From an uncultured Granulosicoccaceae bacterium (GTDB lineage Bacteria > Pseudomonadota > Gammaproteobacteria > Granulosicoccales > Granulosicoccaceae): a stretch of 64,000 bases of DNA. Numbering within the stretch: position 1 is the stretch's first letter; each line of letters opens with the position of its first letter. The stretch is taken from positions 248,001-312,000 of the forward strand of contig CALAJN010000005.1 of the NCBI GenBank assembly GCA_937922675.1. The letters are read 5' to 3'. Shown here in pieces: positions 14,084 to 25,341 of this stretch. The notes below the pieces were generated by a model. It searched no databases and was not told the DNA's origin. It saw only the letters and a program-made list of their open reading frames with translations. Both the position numbers and the translations under genes were made by a program.

Positions 14084-14121
14084 GACCGGCGACGTCGTAG
14101 TGTCGGTACGTCGGTGCGGTC
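14084..14121 (-). promoter_or_regulatory. Structured hairpin in the infC-rpmI intergenic leader
   Basis: On the minus strand GACCG-CAC-CGACGT-N12-ACGTCG-C-CGGTC forms a long stem: 5 bp, a 3x1 internal loop, then 6 bp. It lies in the 165-nt gap between infC and rpmI. In E. coli the L20 autogenous operator lies in this region, so this is a candidate L20/L35 control element. The match is positional, not sequence-proven. Confidence 0.5.
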
Positions 14122-14171
14122 GTGGTGAAGGCGCTGCTCGCTAGAGCAACCCCCGGTTGTTTGTATATTGC

Positions 14172-14690
14172 TCAGTTCTTCTTTGGTGCCATGACCATGA
14201 TCATCTGCCGCCCCTCGAGCTTTGGAAATTGCTCGACGTTGGCAAGCTCGGACAAGTCTGCCTCGACGCGCTTGAGCAGTTTTGCGCCCAGCTCCCGGTG
14301 CGCCATTTCACGCCCTCGAAAACGCAGGGTGATCTTGGTCTTGTCGCCGTTTTCCAGAAACTTGACCAGGTTTCTCATCTTGACCTGATAGTCCCCTTCT
14401 TCGGTGCCCGGCCGAAACTTGATCTCCTTCAGCTGAGCTGTCTTCTGCTTTTTGCGTCCGGCATTCTGCTTCTTGTTCGCCTCGAACTTGAACCGCCCGT
14501 GGTCCATGATCTTGCAGACCGGCGGACTCACGTTGGGCGAGATCTCAACAAGATCCAACCCGGATGCAACCGCCGTCTCCATCGCCTTTTCGATCGGCAC
14601 GACACCCACCTGGGCGCCTTCGGCATCGATCAGGCGCACCTCGGGTACGTCGATTTCCTCGTTCTTGCGATTGACCTTCTTGGCTGCGAT
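14172..14690 (-). CDS. infC: Translation initiation factor IF-3, AUC start codon
   Basis: IF3 binds the 30S subunit and rejects non-canonical start codons. Starting at ATC (14690-14688) gives 172 residues (E. coli 180) with [35 protein letters not shown] and [18 protein letters not shown] is assigned for three reasons. GGAGG (14703-14699) lies 8 nt before it. The thrS stop TAA is in the same frame only one codon earlier (TAA-AGC-ATC). The next candidate, GTG at 14639, would remove conserved N-terminal residues. A rare AUU-type start on infC is known in E. coli, where IF3 autoregulates through it. Confidence 0.95.
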   Translation of the reverse strand: MAAKKVNRKNEEIDVPEVRLIDAEGAQVGVVPIEKAMETAVASGLDLVEISPNVSPPVCKIMDHGRFKFEANKKQNAGRKKQKTAQLKEIKFRPGTEEGDYQVKMRNLVKFLENGDKTKITLRFRGREMAHRELGAKLLKRVEADLSELANVEQFPKLEGRQMIMVMAPKKN

Positions 14691-14693
14691 GCT

Positions 14694-16619
14694 TTATTCC
14701 TCCGATACGTCACGGCCGCGACGCGCGACCTCGTCATTCAATTGCTCGATGATCTCTCCAAGCGAGATCACACCGAGGTCCCTACCGTCCTGAGTCCGCA
14801 CAGCCAATGTGCCGTCCTCAGCCTCACGGTCCCCTGCGACCAGCAAGTAGCTGGCCCGTTGCAGGGTCCACTCGCGGATCTTGAAGCCGATTTTCTCGTT
14901 TCTCACGTCCGCCTCCACGCGGAACCCGGCATCTTGCAACACTTTTGCAGCTTCGGCAACGTACCCGGCCTGCCGATCGGTGATATTTAGCACCGCAACC
15001 TGCACAGGAGACAGCCAAAGCGGCAATTTGCCCTCATATTGCTCGATGAGGATGCCAATGAAGCGCTCGAAACTACCCAGAATCGCTCGATGCAACATGA
15101 CAGGCACACGACGCTCACCGGTTTCGTCCACGTAGCTGGCATCAAGGCGCCCCGGCATGGAGAAATCCACCTGCATGGTGCCGCATTGCCAGACTCGCCC
15201 AATGCAATCACGCAAGCTGAACTCGATCTTGGGCCCGTAGAAGGCACCCTCACCGGGCAACAACTCCCACGGCAAGCCCTTGGCGTCCAGCGCATCGGCC
15301 AGCGCTTTTTCCGAGCGGTCCCAGTCCTCATCCGACCCCACGCGCTTGGGCGGCCGAGTGGACAGTCGGTAGATCACGTCGCTGAATCCGAAATCGGCAT
15401 AGATCTCGTGCAGAAAATCGATAAAGGCTGCCACTTCGTTCTGGATATCATCGTCGGCGCAAAAGATATGCCCGTCATCCTGGACAAATCCGCGCACCCG
15501 CATGATGCCGTGCAAGGCACCAGACATCTCGTTGCGGTGGCATGAGCCAAACTCGGCAAGGCGCAGCGGCAGGTCCCGATAACTCTTCAGCCCCTGGTTG
15601 AAGACCTGCACATGACACGGGCAGTTCATCGGCTTGACCGCATAGGTGCGATCGTCGGTCGCTACACTGAACATGTCATCACCGAACTTGTCCGCATGGC
15701 CGCTGCGCTCCCACAGCGACATATCCACGATCTGCGGCGTGCGGATCTCCTCGTAGCCCTTGGCGATCTGTGCCCGGCGCATGTGATCCTCGACAGCACG
15801 ATAGATCGCCCAGCCGCGCGGGTGCCAGAAGACCATACCGGGGGCCTCTTCCTGAACATGGAACAGATCCAGCTGACGGCCGATGCGACGGTGATCCCGC
15901 TTCTCAGCCTCCGCAAGATTGTGCAAATGCGTCTTGAGTGCCTTTGGCTCGGCAAAGGCGGTGCCGTAGATGCGTTGCAGCATGGCCTTGTCTGAATCGC
16001 CTCGCCAATAGGCCCCGGCAAGCTTCATCAACTTGAAGGCCTTCAGGTGCCGGGTATGCGGCACATGAGGCCCACGACAAAGGTCGATGAAGTCGCCCTG
16101 CTTGTAGAGGGACAACTCCTCGTTGGTCGGTATGTCCTCGATGATTTCGGCTTTGTAGTGCTCGCCCATGCCCTTGAAAAAGGCCACCGCCTCGTCGCGC
16201 GGCATGACCGAGCGTTGCACCTCGTCGCCGGTCTTTGCCAACTCCTTCATGCGGGTCTCGATACGCTCGAGATCCTCGGGGGTAAATGGCGTCTCGCGTG
16301 CAAAATCGTAAAAGAAGCCGTCTTCAATGACTGGCCCGATGGTGACCTGGGTGTCCGGGTACAGCTGCTTGACCGCCTGCGCCATCAAATGGGCACAGGA
16401 ATGGCGCAACAGCGGCAGAGCTTCTTCGCTCTTGGCGGTGACGACCGAGAGAGTCGCATCATGGCTCATGGGGTAGCTGGCATCTACCAGCGTGCCGTCC
16501 ACAACGCCTGCAAGGGTTGCCTTGGCAAGGCCCGGGCCGATGTCAGCGGCGACGTCCATCACGGTGACGGCGTCCGGGTAGGTCCGGACGCTACCGTCCG
16601 GCAAGGTAATTCGGGGCAT
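14694..16619 (-). CDS. thrS: Threonyl-tRNA synthetase
   Basis: ThrRS charges tRNA-Thr and hydrolyses Ser-tRNA-Thr. The 641 residues (E. coli 642) begin [12 protein letters not shown] with an N-terminal TGS domain. Next come the editing domain with [11 protein letters not shown] and DLCRGPH, and the class II catalytic core with the zinc-binding MNCPCH. The C-terminal anticodon-binding domain follows. The ATG at 16619 is chosen by alignment; the frame extends to 16649 into the leader hairpins. No clear Shine-Dalgarno is visible. Two anticodon-like hairpins lie in the leader. The stop is one codon from the infC start. Confidence 0.98.
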   Translation of the reverse strand: MPRITLPDGSVRTYPDAVTVMDVAADIGPGLAKATLAGVVDGTLVDASYPMSHDATLSVVTAKSEEALPLLRHSCAHLMAQAVKQLYPDTQVTIGPVIEDGFFYDFARETPFTPEDLERIETRMKELAKTGDEVQRSVMPRDEAVAFFKGMGEHYKAEIIEDIPTNEELSLYKQGDFIDLCRGPHVPHTRHLKAFKLMKLAGAYWRGDSDKAMLQRIYGTAFAEPKALKTHLHNLAEAEKRDHRRIGRQLDLFHVQEEAPGMVFWHPRGWAIYRAVEDHMRRAQIAKGYEEIRTPQIVDMSLWERSGHADKFGDDMFSVATDDRTYAVKPMNCPCHVQVFNQGLKSYRDLPLRLAEFGSCHRNEMSGALHGIMRVRGFVQDDGHIFCADDDIQNEVAAFIDFLHEIYADFGFSDVIYRLSTRPPKRVGSDEDWDRSEKALADALDAKGLPWELLPGEGAFYGPKIEFSLRDCIGRVWQCGTMQVDFSMPGRLDASYVDETGERRVPVMLHRAILGSFERFIGILIEQYEGKLPLWLSPVQVAVLNITDRQAGYVAEAAKVLQDAGFRVEADVRNEKIGFKIREWTLQRASYLLVAGDREAEDGTLAVRTQDGRDLGVISLGEIIEQLNDEVARRGRDVSEE

Positions 16620-16638
16620 CAACAAGCACTCGGCAGTG

Positions 16639-16698
16639 GTGACCACCACGAGAGGTCACATGAATCACAAGGCGACCGTTACGAGAGGCCGCCTTGTG
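16639..16698 (-). promoter_or_regulatory. thrS translational operator: two anticodon-like hairpins
   Basis: On the minus strand the distal hairpin (16698-16666) has the perfect stem CACAAGGCG/CGCCTTGTG, extended by three more pairs, and apical loop TCTCGTAAC. The proximal hairpin (16659-16639) has stem GTGACC/GGTCAC and loop TCTCGTGGT. Both loops share CCTCTCGT across the stem-loop border and place CGT (16683-16681 and 16650-16648) after a T, like U33 and a threonine anticodon CGU. In E. coli, ThrRS represses its own mRNA through two such anticodon-mimic arms; this is inferred to be the same here. Confidence 0.75.
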
Positions 16699-16700
16699 AC

Positions 16701-16706
16701 AGTGTA
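16701..16706 (-). promoter_or_regulatory. Candidate thrS -10 box
   Basis: TACACT on the minus strand is identical to the -10 boxes of tRNA-Asn and tRNA-Val. No strong -35 is seen. A transcript from here would start around 16694, inside the 5' arm of the distal operator hairpin, leaving a leader of about 75 nt. An upstream promoter, or read-through from aqpZ, would instead give the full stem. Confidence 0.4.
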
Positions 16707-16741
16707 GCCGAGCTGCCGTTATTTACCCGGGCTCATTGCAC

Positions 16742-17500
16742 TCAGTACGTTTCGAGATCGTGGTTACTGTCCATCATCAAACGATAGATCAGCGCACCAA
16801 TGATCGCGCCAACGATCGGTGCCGCCCAGAACAGCCACAATTGCTGCATCGGCACGGTGACACCGTCACCGAATACCTGAGCGATTACCGCTTGAGCCGT
16901 CGAGCGTGCCGGGTTAACACTGGTGTTGGTCACCGGAATACTGATCAGGTGAATGAGCACCAGCGCAAGACCGATGGCAAGACCACCCATGGCAGCGGCA
17001 GCTCGTTTGGCGGTAGCGCCCATGATCACGATCAGGAACACTGCCGTCAAAACCACCTCGGTAACCAGCGCCGCCATCATCGTGTAACCACCAGGCGAGC
17101 CCTCGGGGCCAAATCCGTTAGTGGCAAAGGTGCCCGCGCCGGGCGCAATGGCAAACCCGTCTTGTCCGGAGGCGATGGTGTAGATCGTGAACGCACCCAG
17201 CACGCCACCGATGACCTGGGCAATGATGTAGCCCGGAACCTTGGCCGCCGAGAAGCGCCCACCGACGGTAAGTCCTATCGTCACCGCCGGGTTGAAGTGC
17301 CCGCCGGATACATGACCCACCGCATACGCGCCGGTTACCACCGTCAAACCAAATGCAAGACTGACACCCACAAAACCCAAACCAAGGCTGGTGCCATTGC
17401 CACCGGTACCAAAATCTGCTGCCAAAACAGCAGCGCCGCAACCACCCAAAACCAACCAGAAGGTTCCAAAAACCTCTGCCATTAACGCTCTTCCGTACAT
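16742..17500 (-). CDS. aqpZ: Aquaporin Z
   Basis: This is a 252-residue water channel with six membrane helices and two half-helices carrying the NPA boxes in [11 protein letters not shown] and [11 protein letters not shown]. The Arg after the second NPA and the [13 protein letters not shown] segment match the aromatic/arginine filter region of E. coli AqpZ (His, Thr, Arg), so water rather than glycerol is the likely substrate. The ATG at 17500 has GGGAGG about 5 nt upstream and gives the family start; the longer frame to 17725 is spurious. thrS lies 122 bp downstream. Confidence 0.96.
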   Translation of the reverse strand: MYGRALMAEVFGTFWLVLGGCGAAVLAADFGTGGNGTSLGLGFVGVSLAFGLTVVTGAYAVGHVSGGHFNPAVTIGLTVGGRFSAAKVPGYIIAQVIGGVLGAFTIYTIASGQDGFAIAPGAGTFATNGFGPEGSPGGYTMMAALVTEVVLTAVFLIVIMGATAKRAAAAMGGLAIGLALVLIHLISIPVTNTSVNPARSTAQAVIAQVFGDGVTVPMQQLWLFWAAPIVGAIIGALIYRLMMDSNHDLETY

Positions 17501-17902
17501 ATATCCCTCCCGGAATGTAAGTTTGAGACAGACACCAAGCAGTGCCAGACAAGTCGCGCTGTTTCGTCTAACGCAACTGTGGCACAGACGATCATGGACT
17601 ATGGTCCCGAAGTGTAAAAACGTGTGCCAAAATGTCCATCGGTTCACAGATCGCTTGCCTTGGCCAGGTAGCTGGTGAACGAGAAAAGGCCACCGCAGTG
17701 TGCGGAACGGGTATCGGAGCTGCACCTCGTGAGGCGGGAGCCTGGGAGTTTTGAGCGTTGTCTGGAGGTGCTGGAGACGGCGTGCGCGCTCCGATGTCAG
17801 TGCGAGGCACGGTTTTGGCCGCCAGCAGGCAGATCGACGGCGCCATTCCCCTTGATGGTTGACGGCTCGGCCGCGGCTCCCTACACTTTGCGGCGCAACG
17901 GC
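17501..17902. other. Intergenic region between aqpZ and tRNA-Val
   Basis: This 402-bp stretch holds the aqpZ 5' region and, at its right end, the tRNA-Val promoter. Several frames cross it on both strands, but none has a ribosome binding site or recognisable protein. I see no repeat or RNA structure that stands out. Confidence 0.5.
17859..17887 (+). promoter_or_regulatory. Sigma-70 promoter of tRNA-Val
   Basis: TTGACG (17859-17864) and TACACT (17882-17887) are separated by 17 bp and lie 15 bp before the tRNA. A GC-rich GGCTCGGCCGCGGCTCC spacer separates them. The layout is the same as at tRNA-Asn. Confidence 0.75.
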
Positions 17903-17979
17903 AGGCGCGTAGCTCAGTTGGTTAGAGCATCACCTTGACATGGTGGGGGTCGTTGGTTCGAATCCAATCGCGCCTACCA
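17903..17979 (+). tRNA. tRNA-Val (GAC)
   Basis: This is a 77-nt cloverleaf with CCA encoded. The acceptor stem is AGGCGCG/CGCGCCT with discriminator A. The D-arm is GCTC-AGTTGGTTA-GAGC, and the T-loop sequence is TTCGAAT. The anticodon loop TTGACAT gives GAC at 17937-17939, which reads valine GUC/GUU codons. It has its own promoter and terminator. Confidence 0.96.
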
Positions 17980-17990
17980 CTTCATGACCG

Positions 17991-18043
17991 CCACGGTGCC
18001 ATCCCGGCCAGCTCAAGCGCTGGGCATGGCACCGTGGTTTTTT
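17991..18043 (+). terminator. Intrinsic terminator of tRNA-Val
   Basis: A perfect 11-bp inverted repeat, CCACGGTGCCA (17991-18001) and TGGCACCGTGG (18027-18037), encloses a 25-nt loop. It is followed by six T (18038-18043). It starts 12 bp after the tRNA CCA end. Confidence 0.92.
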
Positions 18044-18116
18044 ATCCAGACGCTGTTCTACCAGGGCGCAATCGTCCGATGCTGCCGCCCGGTACTGCCG
18101 CCCGATACTGCTGTGA

Positions 18117-20679
<2,563 letters not shown>

Positions 20680-20697
<18 letters not shown>

Positions 20698-21300
20698 CTG
20701 GGTTTTGCCGAGTCGCTGCAATCGAAGCCACTGTATGGCGATGATAGACAAGGCGTTGCAGATTTTTCCGTCATCAAGCATCCGATAGGCACTCTCAATC
20801 GGTACCACATGCACGCGGATGTCCTCGGATTCTTCAGCGAGTCCATGAGTCCCGCCAATACCGGACAAGTCTGTTTCAGCATAGTAAAGACAGACTTCCT
20901 CATTGCTGCATCCAGGGCTGGACAGATAGCGCATCGCCAGCGTAACCGAGCTCAAGGACAGACCTGCCTCCTCTTTTGCCTCACGGATGGCTACAGCCTC
21001 GGGCGTCTCGTCGGTGTCAATCATGCCCGCCACGATCTCCATCAACCAGGGGTCAGGCTTGCGCTCCAGTGCACCGAATCGAAACTGCTCGACCAGAGCG
21101 ATTGTTTCTTGCTGCGGATCAACAGCCAACAGACCAACCACGTTGCCACGGACAAACAACTCACGCTCGACCGGCCTGATGGTCTTGCCTTCGTGACTGC
21201 TATGGGAAAAATCGAGCATCTCAAGCCGGTTGTAGCCTCGGTACAGATCCTTGCGGGAGTGCACCCGCCATTCGCGTGGATGCTGTGCTGCGTCACTCAT
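20680..21300 (-). CDS. nudF: ADP-ribose pyrophosphatase (NudF-type Nudix hydrolase)
   Basis: This 206-residue Nudix enzyme hydrolyses ADP-ribose to AMP and ribose 5-phosphate. The Nudix box runs from GMIDTDETPEAV to REAKEEAGL, matching GX5EX7REUXEEXGU. The flanking WLMEIVAGMID and the C-terminal GLAEESEDIRVHVV-AY segments match NudF more closely than other Nudix families. The ATG at 21300 has GAGAAG upstream. Its end overlaps the 3' end of roxA tail-to-tail by 18 bp, and kdsB lies 10 bp upstream, so it is probably the last gene of the comEC-to-kdsB run. Confidence 0.93.
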
Positions 21301-21310
21301 GATGTGCTTC

Positions 21311-22093
21311 TCATTTTTTATTGTTTGTAGTCTGTGCCAACTCAATCAGCGCTCGCTCAGCGGCGGCGATATCGTCCGGGTGATCAACCCCCTGTGTGTG
21401 CCCGGCAACGCGGCCCACATGAATCCTGCCGCCTGCATACAACACACGCAGTTGTTCAAGCTTTTCTTCCTCCTCGATCGTCGCTGGGGGCAAGCTGGTG
21501 TACTCGGTGAGAAAGCTGCGCCGGTACGCATACAGACCCACGTGCAATAGCGCATCAGGAAAGCCGGACGGATCTTGATTATCACGTCGCCACGGGATCG
21601 GGGCTCGACTGAAGTACATCGCCATACCGTGTGTGTCAGTTACCACCTTCACGCGATTGGCGTCGAGATAGTCGGTACGAGACTCAATCGATACAGCCAG
21701 CGTAGCCATATCCGCCTGCGCATGATGCGCAAGATTGTTGGCAAGAAGATCGAGCCAGTCCGGTGGGGTCGCAGGCTCATCGCCCTGCAATCCGACGATG
21801 ATCTGATGGTCAGGCCACGCGCGCTGTGATGCAACCTGAGCGATACGATCCGTACCACTGGGGTGTGACTCATCGGTCATCTCGACAAGCGCACCCACAT
21901 CGACACAGACCTTGGCAATACGCTCGTCATCGGTGGCTATCACCACCTCGGTAGCGCCTGACTCACACGCGCGTTGCCAGGTGTGCAAGATCATCGGTGT
22001 GCCATCAAGCAGCGGTGAGAGCATCTTGCCCGGAAAACGACTCGACCCGAAGCGCGCCGGAATCACGATGGCATAGGGGCTCACGTCAGTCAT
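21311..22093 (-). CDS. kdsB: CMP-KDO synthetase (3-deoxy-manno-octulosonate cytidylyltransferase)
   Basis: KdsB activates KDO with CTP for the LPS inner core. The 260 residues show the N-terminal nucleotide-binding motif IPARFGSSRFPGKML, then VVIATDDERI, GLQGDEPATPP and YFSRAPIPW, and near the C-terminus EEEKLEQLR and GVDHPDDI; these are all family hallmarks. The ATG at 22093 matches the family start; the frame upstream is inside lpxK. It overlaps the lpxK 3' end by 8 bp, implying translational coupling. Confidence 0.97.
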   Translation of the reverse strand: MTDVSPYAIVIPARFGSSRFPGKMLSPLLDGTPMILHTWQRACESGATEVVIATDDERIAKVCVDVGALVEMTDESHPSGTDRIAQVASQRAWPDHQIIVGLQGDEPATPPDWLDLLANNLAHHAQADMATLAVSIESRTDYLDANRVKVVTDTHGMAMYFSRAPIPWRRDNQDPSGFPDALLHVGLYAYRRSFLTEYTSLPPATIEEEEKLEQLRVLYAGGRIHVGRVAGHTQGVDHPDDIAAAERALIELAQTTNNKK

Positions 22094-23093
22094 CTTTATC
22101 GAACTCGTGCCTTGCAAGGTCTTCAAGCAGTTTATTGACGAGGCGCTGCAAGCCGGTAGACGCGTGTAAAACCGCAGGTACCTCGTGTACGTGATGCAGC
22201 CGGGCGTCTTTGGCATCCAGCTTTACAGCGTCCTTTGAAGTCACAAACACCGGGTGCGTGTTATCAAAGCACACATCAGAGGGTTGCAGCGGATGATGAT
22301 CGGGGAGCGGATGCTCGATCACATCCAGCCCATGTTGGCGCAACGCATCAAAGAATCGCGCTGGACGGCCAATACCCGCGACCGCGTGTACCGGTCGGCC
22401 CTTGTACTCGGAAAGATCACTCTCCTTGCCAGTGCTCACGTTGCGTACGGTGGTTACATCGAGTACAAAGCTTGGCTCGTCCGGCACCTCAGCCGTACCG
22501 GGTTGACGCTGATAGATGAGGTAGTCAACTACGCTCACTCGCTGCGGTGACTCGCGCATCGGACCTGCAGGCAGGCGAAAGCCGTTGCCAAAACCACGCG
22601 CTTTGTCGACCACAACGATCTCGACATCTCGCGCCATGGCATGATGTTGCAGTCCGTCATCGGACAGGATCACATCCACCTCACCGGATTGCTCAAGCAG
22701 GGCGATAGCCCTGGCTCTTTTGCGACACACACAGACGGGCACCTGAGTGAGTCGAGCCAGCATCAGCGGCTCGTCTCCGACCAGGTCAGCTGAATCGGTC
22801 GTCTGAACGCGATGCGCTTGATCTCGCACCCGCCCTCCGTAGCCACGTGAAACGATGCCAGGGCGCACACCATGGGCAAGGAGTTGATTGCACAGCCACG
22901 CGGTCAAAGGTGACTTGCCTGTTCCACCCACGCTCAGGTTGCCAACGATGACGATGGGTAGATGAGATCGATAGACCGTGCGCAAACCGCTCTGATACGT
23001 CCAGCGATTCAAGCCAGCCAGCGCCGCATAGAGCGCAGACAGGGGCAGAAGTGCGAGCGCCAGGGGGCCACGCGTCGCCCAGACATCCATCAT
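22086..23093 (-). CDS. lpxK: Tetraacyldisaccharide 4'-kinase
   Basis: LpxK phosphorylates the 4' position of the lipid A disaccharide at the inner membrane. The 335 residues begin with an N-terminal hydrophobic segment containing LALALLPLSALYAALAGL. The Walker A-like P-loop GNLSVGGTGKSP follows, then VSRGYGGR and LSDDGLQHHAMARDVEIVVVD, which are typical of LpxK. The start overlaps the msbA stop by 4 bp and the end overlaps kdsB. This gives a compact msbA-lpxK-kdsB lipid A and LPS unit. Confidence 0.96.
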   Translation of the reverse strand: MMDVWATRGPLALALLPLSALYAALAGLNRWTYQSGLRTVYRSHLPIVIVGNLSVGGTGKSPLTAWLCNQLLAHGVRPGIVSRGYGGRVRDQAHRVQTTDSADLVGDEPLMLARLTQVPVCVCRKRARAIALLEQSGEVDVILSDDGLQHHAMARDVEIVVVDKARGFGNGFRLPAGPMRESPQRVSVVDYLIYQRQPGTAEVPDEPSFVLDVTTVRNVSTGKESDLSEYKGRPVHAVAGIGRPARFFDALRQHGLDVIEHPLPDHHPLQPSDVCFDNTHPVFVTSKDAVKLDAKDARLHHVHEVPAVLHASTGLQRLVNKLLEDLARHEFDKDD

Positions 23094-24889
23094 GCAAACT
23101 GCGAGCGGTGCAGCCTTGCGTAGTGTCCGTCAGCCTGCAGTAGCTCAGCGTGTGCTCCCACCTCGACGACCTGTCCCTGTTGCATCACAACGATGCGATC
23201 GGCAGCTTCGATGGTAGAGAGCCTGTGGGCTATGACCAGCGTCGTCCGCCCTTTCATCAGGGCTTCAAGCCCTTGTTGCACCTTGCGCTCGCTCTCGGAG
23301 TCCAGCGCTGATGTAGCCTCGTCGAGTATCAGTATTGGCGCATCGCGCAGCAACGCCCGGGCTATGGCTACCCGCTGTCGCTGCCCACCGGATAACATGG
23401 TGCCGTCCTCACCAACCACGGTGTTGTAACCCTCGTTGAGCGTCTCGATAAAGTCGTGCGCATGTGCTGCACGACAAGCGGCTTCCAGCCGTTCACGACT
23501 CACTGACTCGCGGCTGCCGTAGGCGATATTGGCAGCGATGCTGTCATTGAACAGCGTGACGTCTTGACTGACATAGGCGATTCGGCTGCGCAATGACTGC
23601 AAGGTGTATTCACTGATCGGTCGATCATTGATACGCACTGCGCCCTGATCAGCTTCATACAGACGAGGTAGAAGATTGACCAGTGATGTCTTGCCACTGC
23701 CTGATTCGCCTACAAAAGCCACCTGCTCACCCGAGCTGATGGTCAGATCAACCCCCTTCAGGGCACTCGGCTTGCCGGGCTCGTACGTCAGACCCACCTG
23801 ATCAAATGTGATGCTCTGGATCTGCGGTGACAGAACTGCCGTGCCGCGATCGTGCTCGGACTCAAGATCCAGAGTGGCAAACAGAGACTCGCCAGCGGCT
23901 ACGCCGCGCTGAATCTCGTTGTTGATGGATGTCACCCGTCGCAAGGGCTGAAACAGCATCATCATCGCGGTTATGAAGGCGACAAAGGAGCCGGGGCTGA
24001 TGCGGTCAATGAAGGCGCCACTGGACGCCACGTACACGATCGCCGCCAGAGCGACCGCCACGACAAACTGAACAACCGGCGTATTGGCCGCCTTGAGCGC
24101 GGTCTCCTTCATGTTGAAGTCGCGGTTTCTCTGATTGATGCGCTCAAACGACTCGACCTCAAGCGCCTGGCCGCCAAACATCTTGACTTCCCGACTGGCG
24201 TCGACGACTTCCTGGATAGCTGCGCTGACCTCGCCCATGGTCCCTTGTATACCCCGACTGATCATGCGAAACCGCCGGCTCACACGTGACACCAACAGGC
24301 CAACGATGGGACCGACAATCAGAAAGGCCAGCGACAACTGCCAGCTCAACCAGAACATCAGCCCCAGCAGACTGATCACACTGATGGAGTCGCGCACAAT
24401 CAAGGTCAAGGTGTTGCTGGACGCATTGGCGACCTGCTGACTATTGAACGTGATGCGAGAAATCAATTCACCTGAGGACGCCCGATCGTAGAAAGCCGTT
24501 GGCAAGCTCAGGTACTTGACAAACACCTCACGGCGCAGCTGAGTGATGACCTGCCAGGCAATCCAGGCCATGAACCACGTACTGACAAAGCCTGCAACAC
24601 CGCGGATCAGAAACACCACGATGATCGCAACCGGTACAAACAATATCGAATCCTGATCACGTTCGATGAAGCTTACGTCCAGCAGCGGCTTCATCAAGGC
24701 CGCAAACCCGGTCTCACACAGGGCGTATATGACCATGCCTGCAATGGCAAAACCGAACTGCAGCTTGTGCGGCCACACATAACGCAGTAGCCGGGCGTAG
24801 GTCTGCTTTGCAGAGACCTCCGTTGCAAGCTCCTCACCTGTGATCACCGGGGCTTGGGTGCGACCCACCGAGCGCGTGCTCTGGTTCAT
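23090..24889 (-). CDS. msbA: Lipid A export ABC transporter MsbA
   Basis: MsbA flips core-lipid A across the inner membrane as a homodimer. The 599 residues have an exporter-type membrane domain of six helices (about residues 45-330) and a C-terminal ATPase. The ATPase has Walker A GESGSGKTSLVNLL, signature LSGGQRQRVAIARAL, Walker B ILILDEATSALD and the H-loop VIAHRLSTIE. It is the usual length for the family. It lies directly upstream of lpxK, as in many gammaproteobacteria, and 26 bp after exbD. Confidence 0.96.
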   Translation of the reverse strand: MNQSTRSVGRTQAPVITGEELATEVSAKQTYARLLRYVWPHKLQFGFAIAGMVIYALCETGFAALMKPLLDVSFIERDQDSILFVPVAIIVVFLIRGVAGFVSTWFMAWIAWQVITQLRREVFVKYLSLPTAFYDRASSGELISRITFNSQQVANASSNTLTLIVRDSISVISLLGLMFWLSWQLSLAFLIVGPIVGLLVSRVSRRFRMISRGIQGTMGEVSAAIQEVVDASREVKMFGGQALEVESFERINQRNRDFNMKETALKAANTPVVQFVVAVALAAIVYVASSGAFIDRISPGSFVAFITAMMMLFQPLRRVTSINNEIQRGVAAGESLFATLDLESEHDRGTAVLSPQIQSITFDQVGLTYEPGKPSALKGVDLTISSGEQVAFVGESGSGKTSLVNLLPRLYEADQGAVRINDRPISEYTLQSLRSRIAYVSQDVTLFNDSIAANIAYGSRESVSRERLEAACRAAHAHDFIETLNEGYNTVVGEDGTMLSGGQRQRVAIARALLRDAPILILDEATSALDSESERKVQQGLEALMKGRTTLVIAHRLSTIEAADRIVVMQQGQVVEVGAHAELLQADGHYARLHRSQFA

Positions 24890-24915
24890 CAGTGGCGCGA
24901 GCCGGAGCGCCGGTT

Positions 24916-25329
24916 TCAGTTGCTTTTGGTTGTCGCGATGGACATACGCAACATGCCAAGCTTGGCCGCTGCATCCATGGCAATCACCACGGCCTGATGA
25001 GGTGTTTGTGCATCCGCACGGATTGACAGGGGCATCTCACGATCACCCCCGGAGACCTCGCGTAACGCTGCCTGCAAGGACGCCACATCATTGCTCAACA
25101 ACTCCTGATCATTGACATAGAACTTGCCTGAGGCATTGATCACAACGTCAATCTTGTCCGCTACCGTGGCGTTGGGGTTGTCCGAGGCACGCGGCAATTG
25201 CAGCGAGATTTCAGACTCCTTCTGAAAGGTTGTGGAGACCATGAAGAAGATGAGCAGCAAAAACACCACGTCTATGAGCGGGGTGAGATTGAGCTCCAGC
25301 TCCTCACGATGAGATCGCTTGAATTTCAT
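24916..25329 (-). CDS. exbD: ExbD/TolR-family energy-transducing protein
   Basis: This 137-residue protein has a short cytoplasmic N-terminus, then one membrane helix in NLTPLIDVVFLLLIFFMVST with the proton-conducting Asp, and a periplasmic domain. It pairs with the ExbB-like protein encoded 12 bp upstream. The pair is placed next to msbA, comEC and lpxK rather than near tonB, an arrangement seen in several gammaproteobacteria. The specific client (TonB, Tol or another) cannot be read from the sequence. Confidence 0.92.
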   Translation of the reverse strand: MKFKRSHREELELNLTPLIDVVFLLLIFFMVSTTFQKESEISLQLPRASDNPNATVADKIDVVINASGKFYVNDQELLSNDVASLQAALREVSGGDREMPLSIRADAQTPHQAVVIAMDAAAKLGMLRMSIATTKSN

Positions 25330-25341
25330 CGCCGGCGCGCC

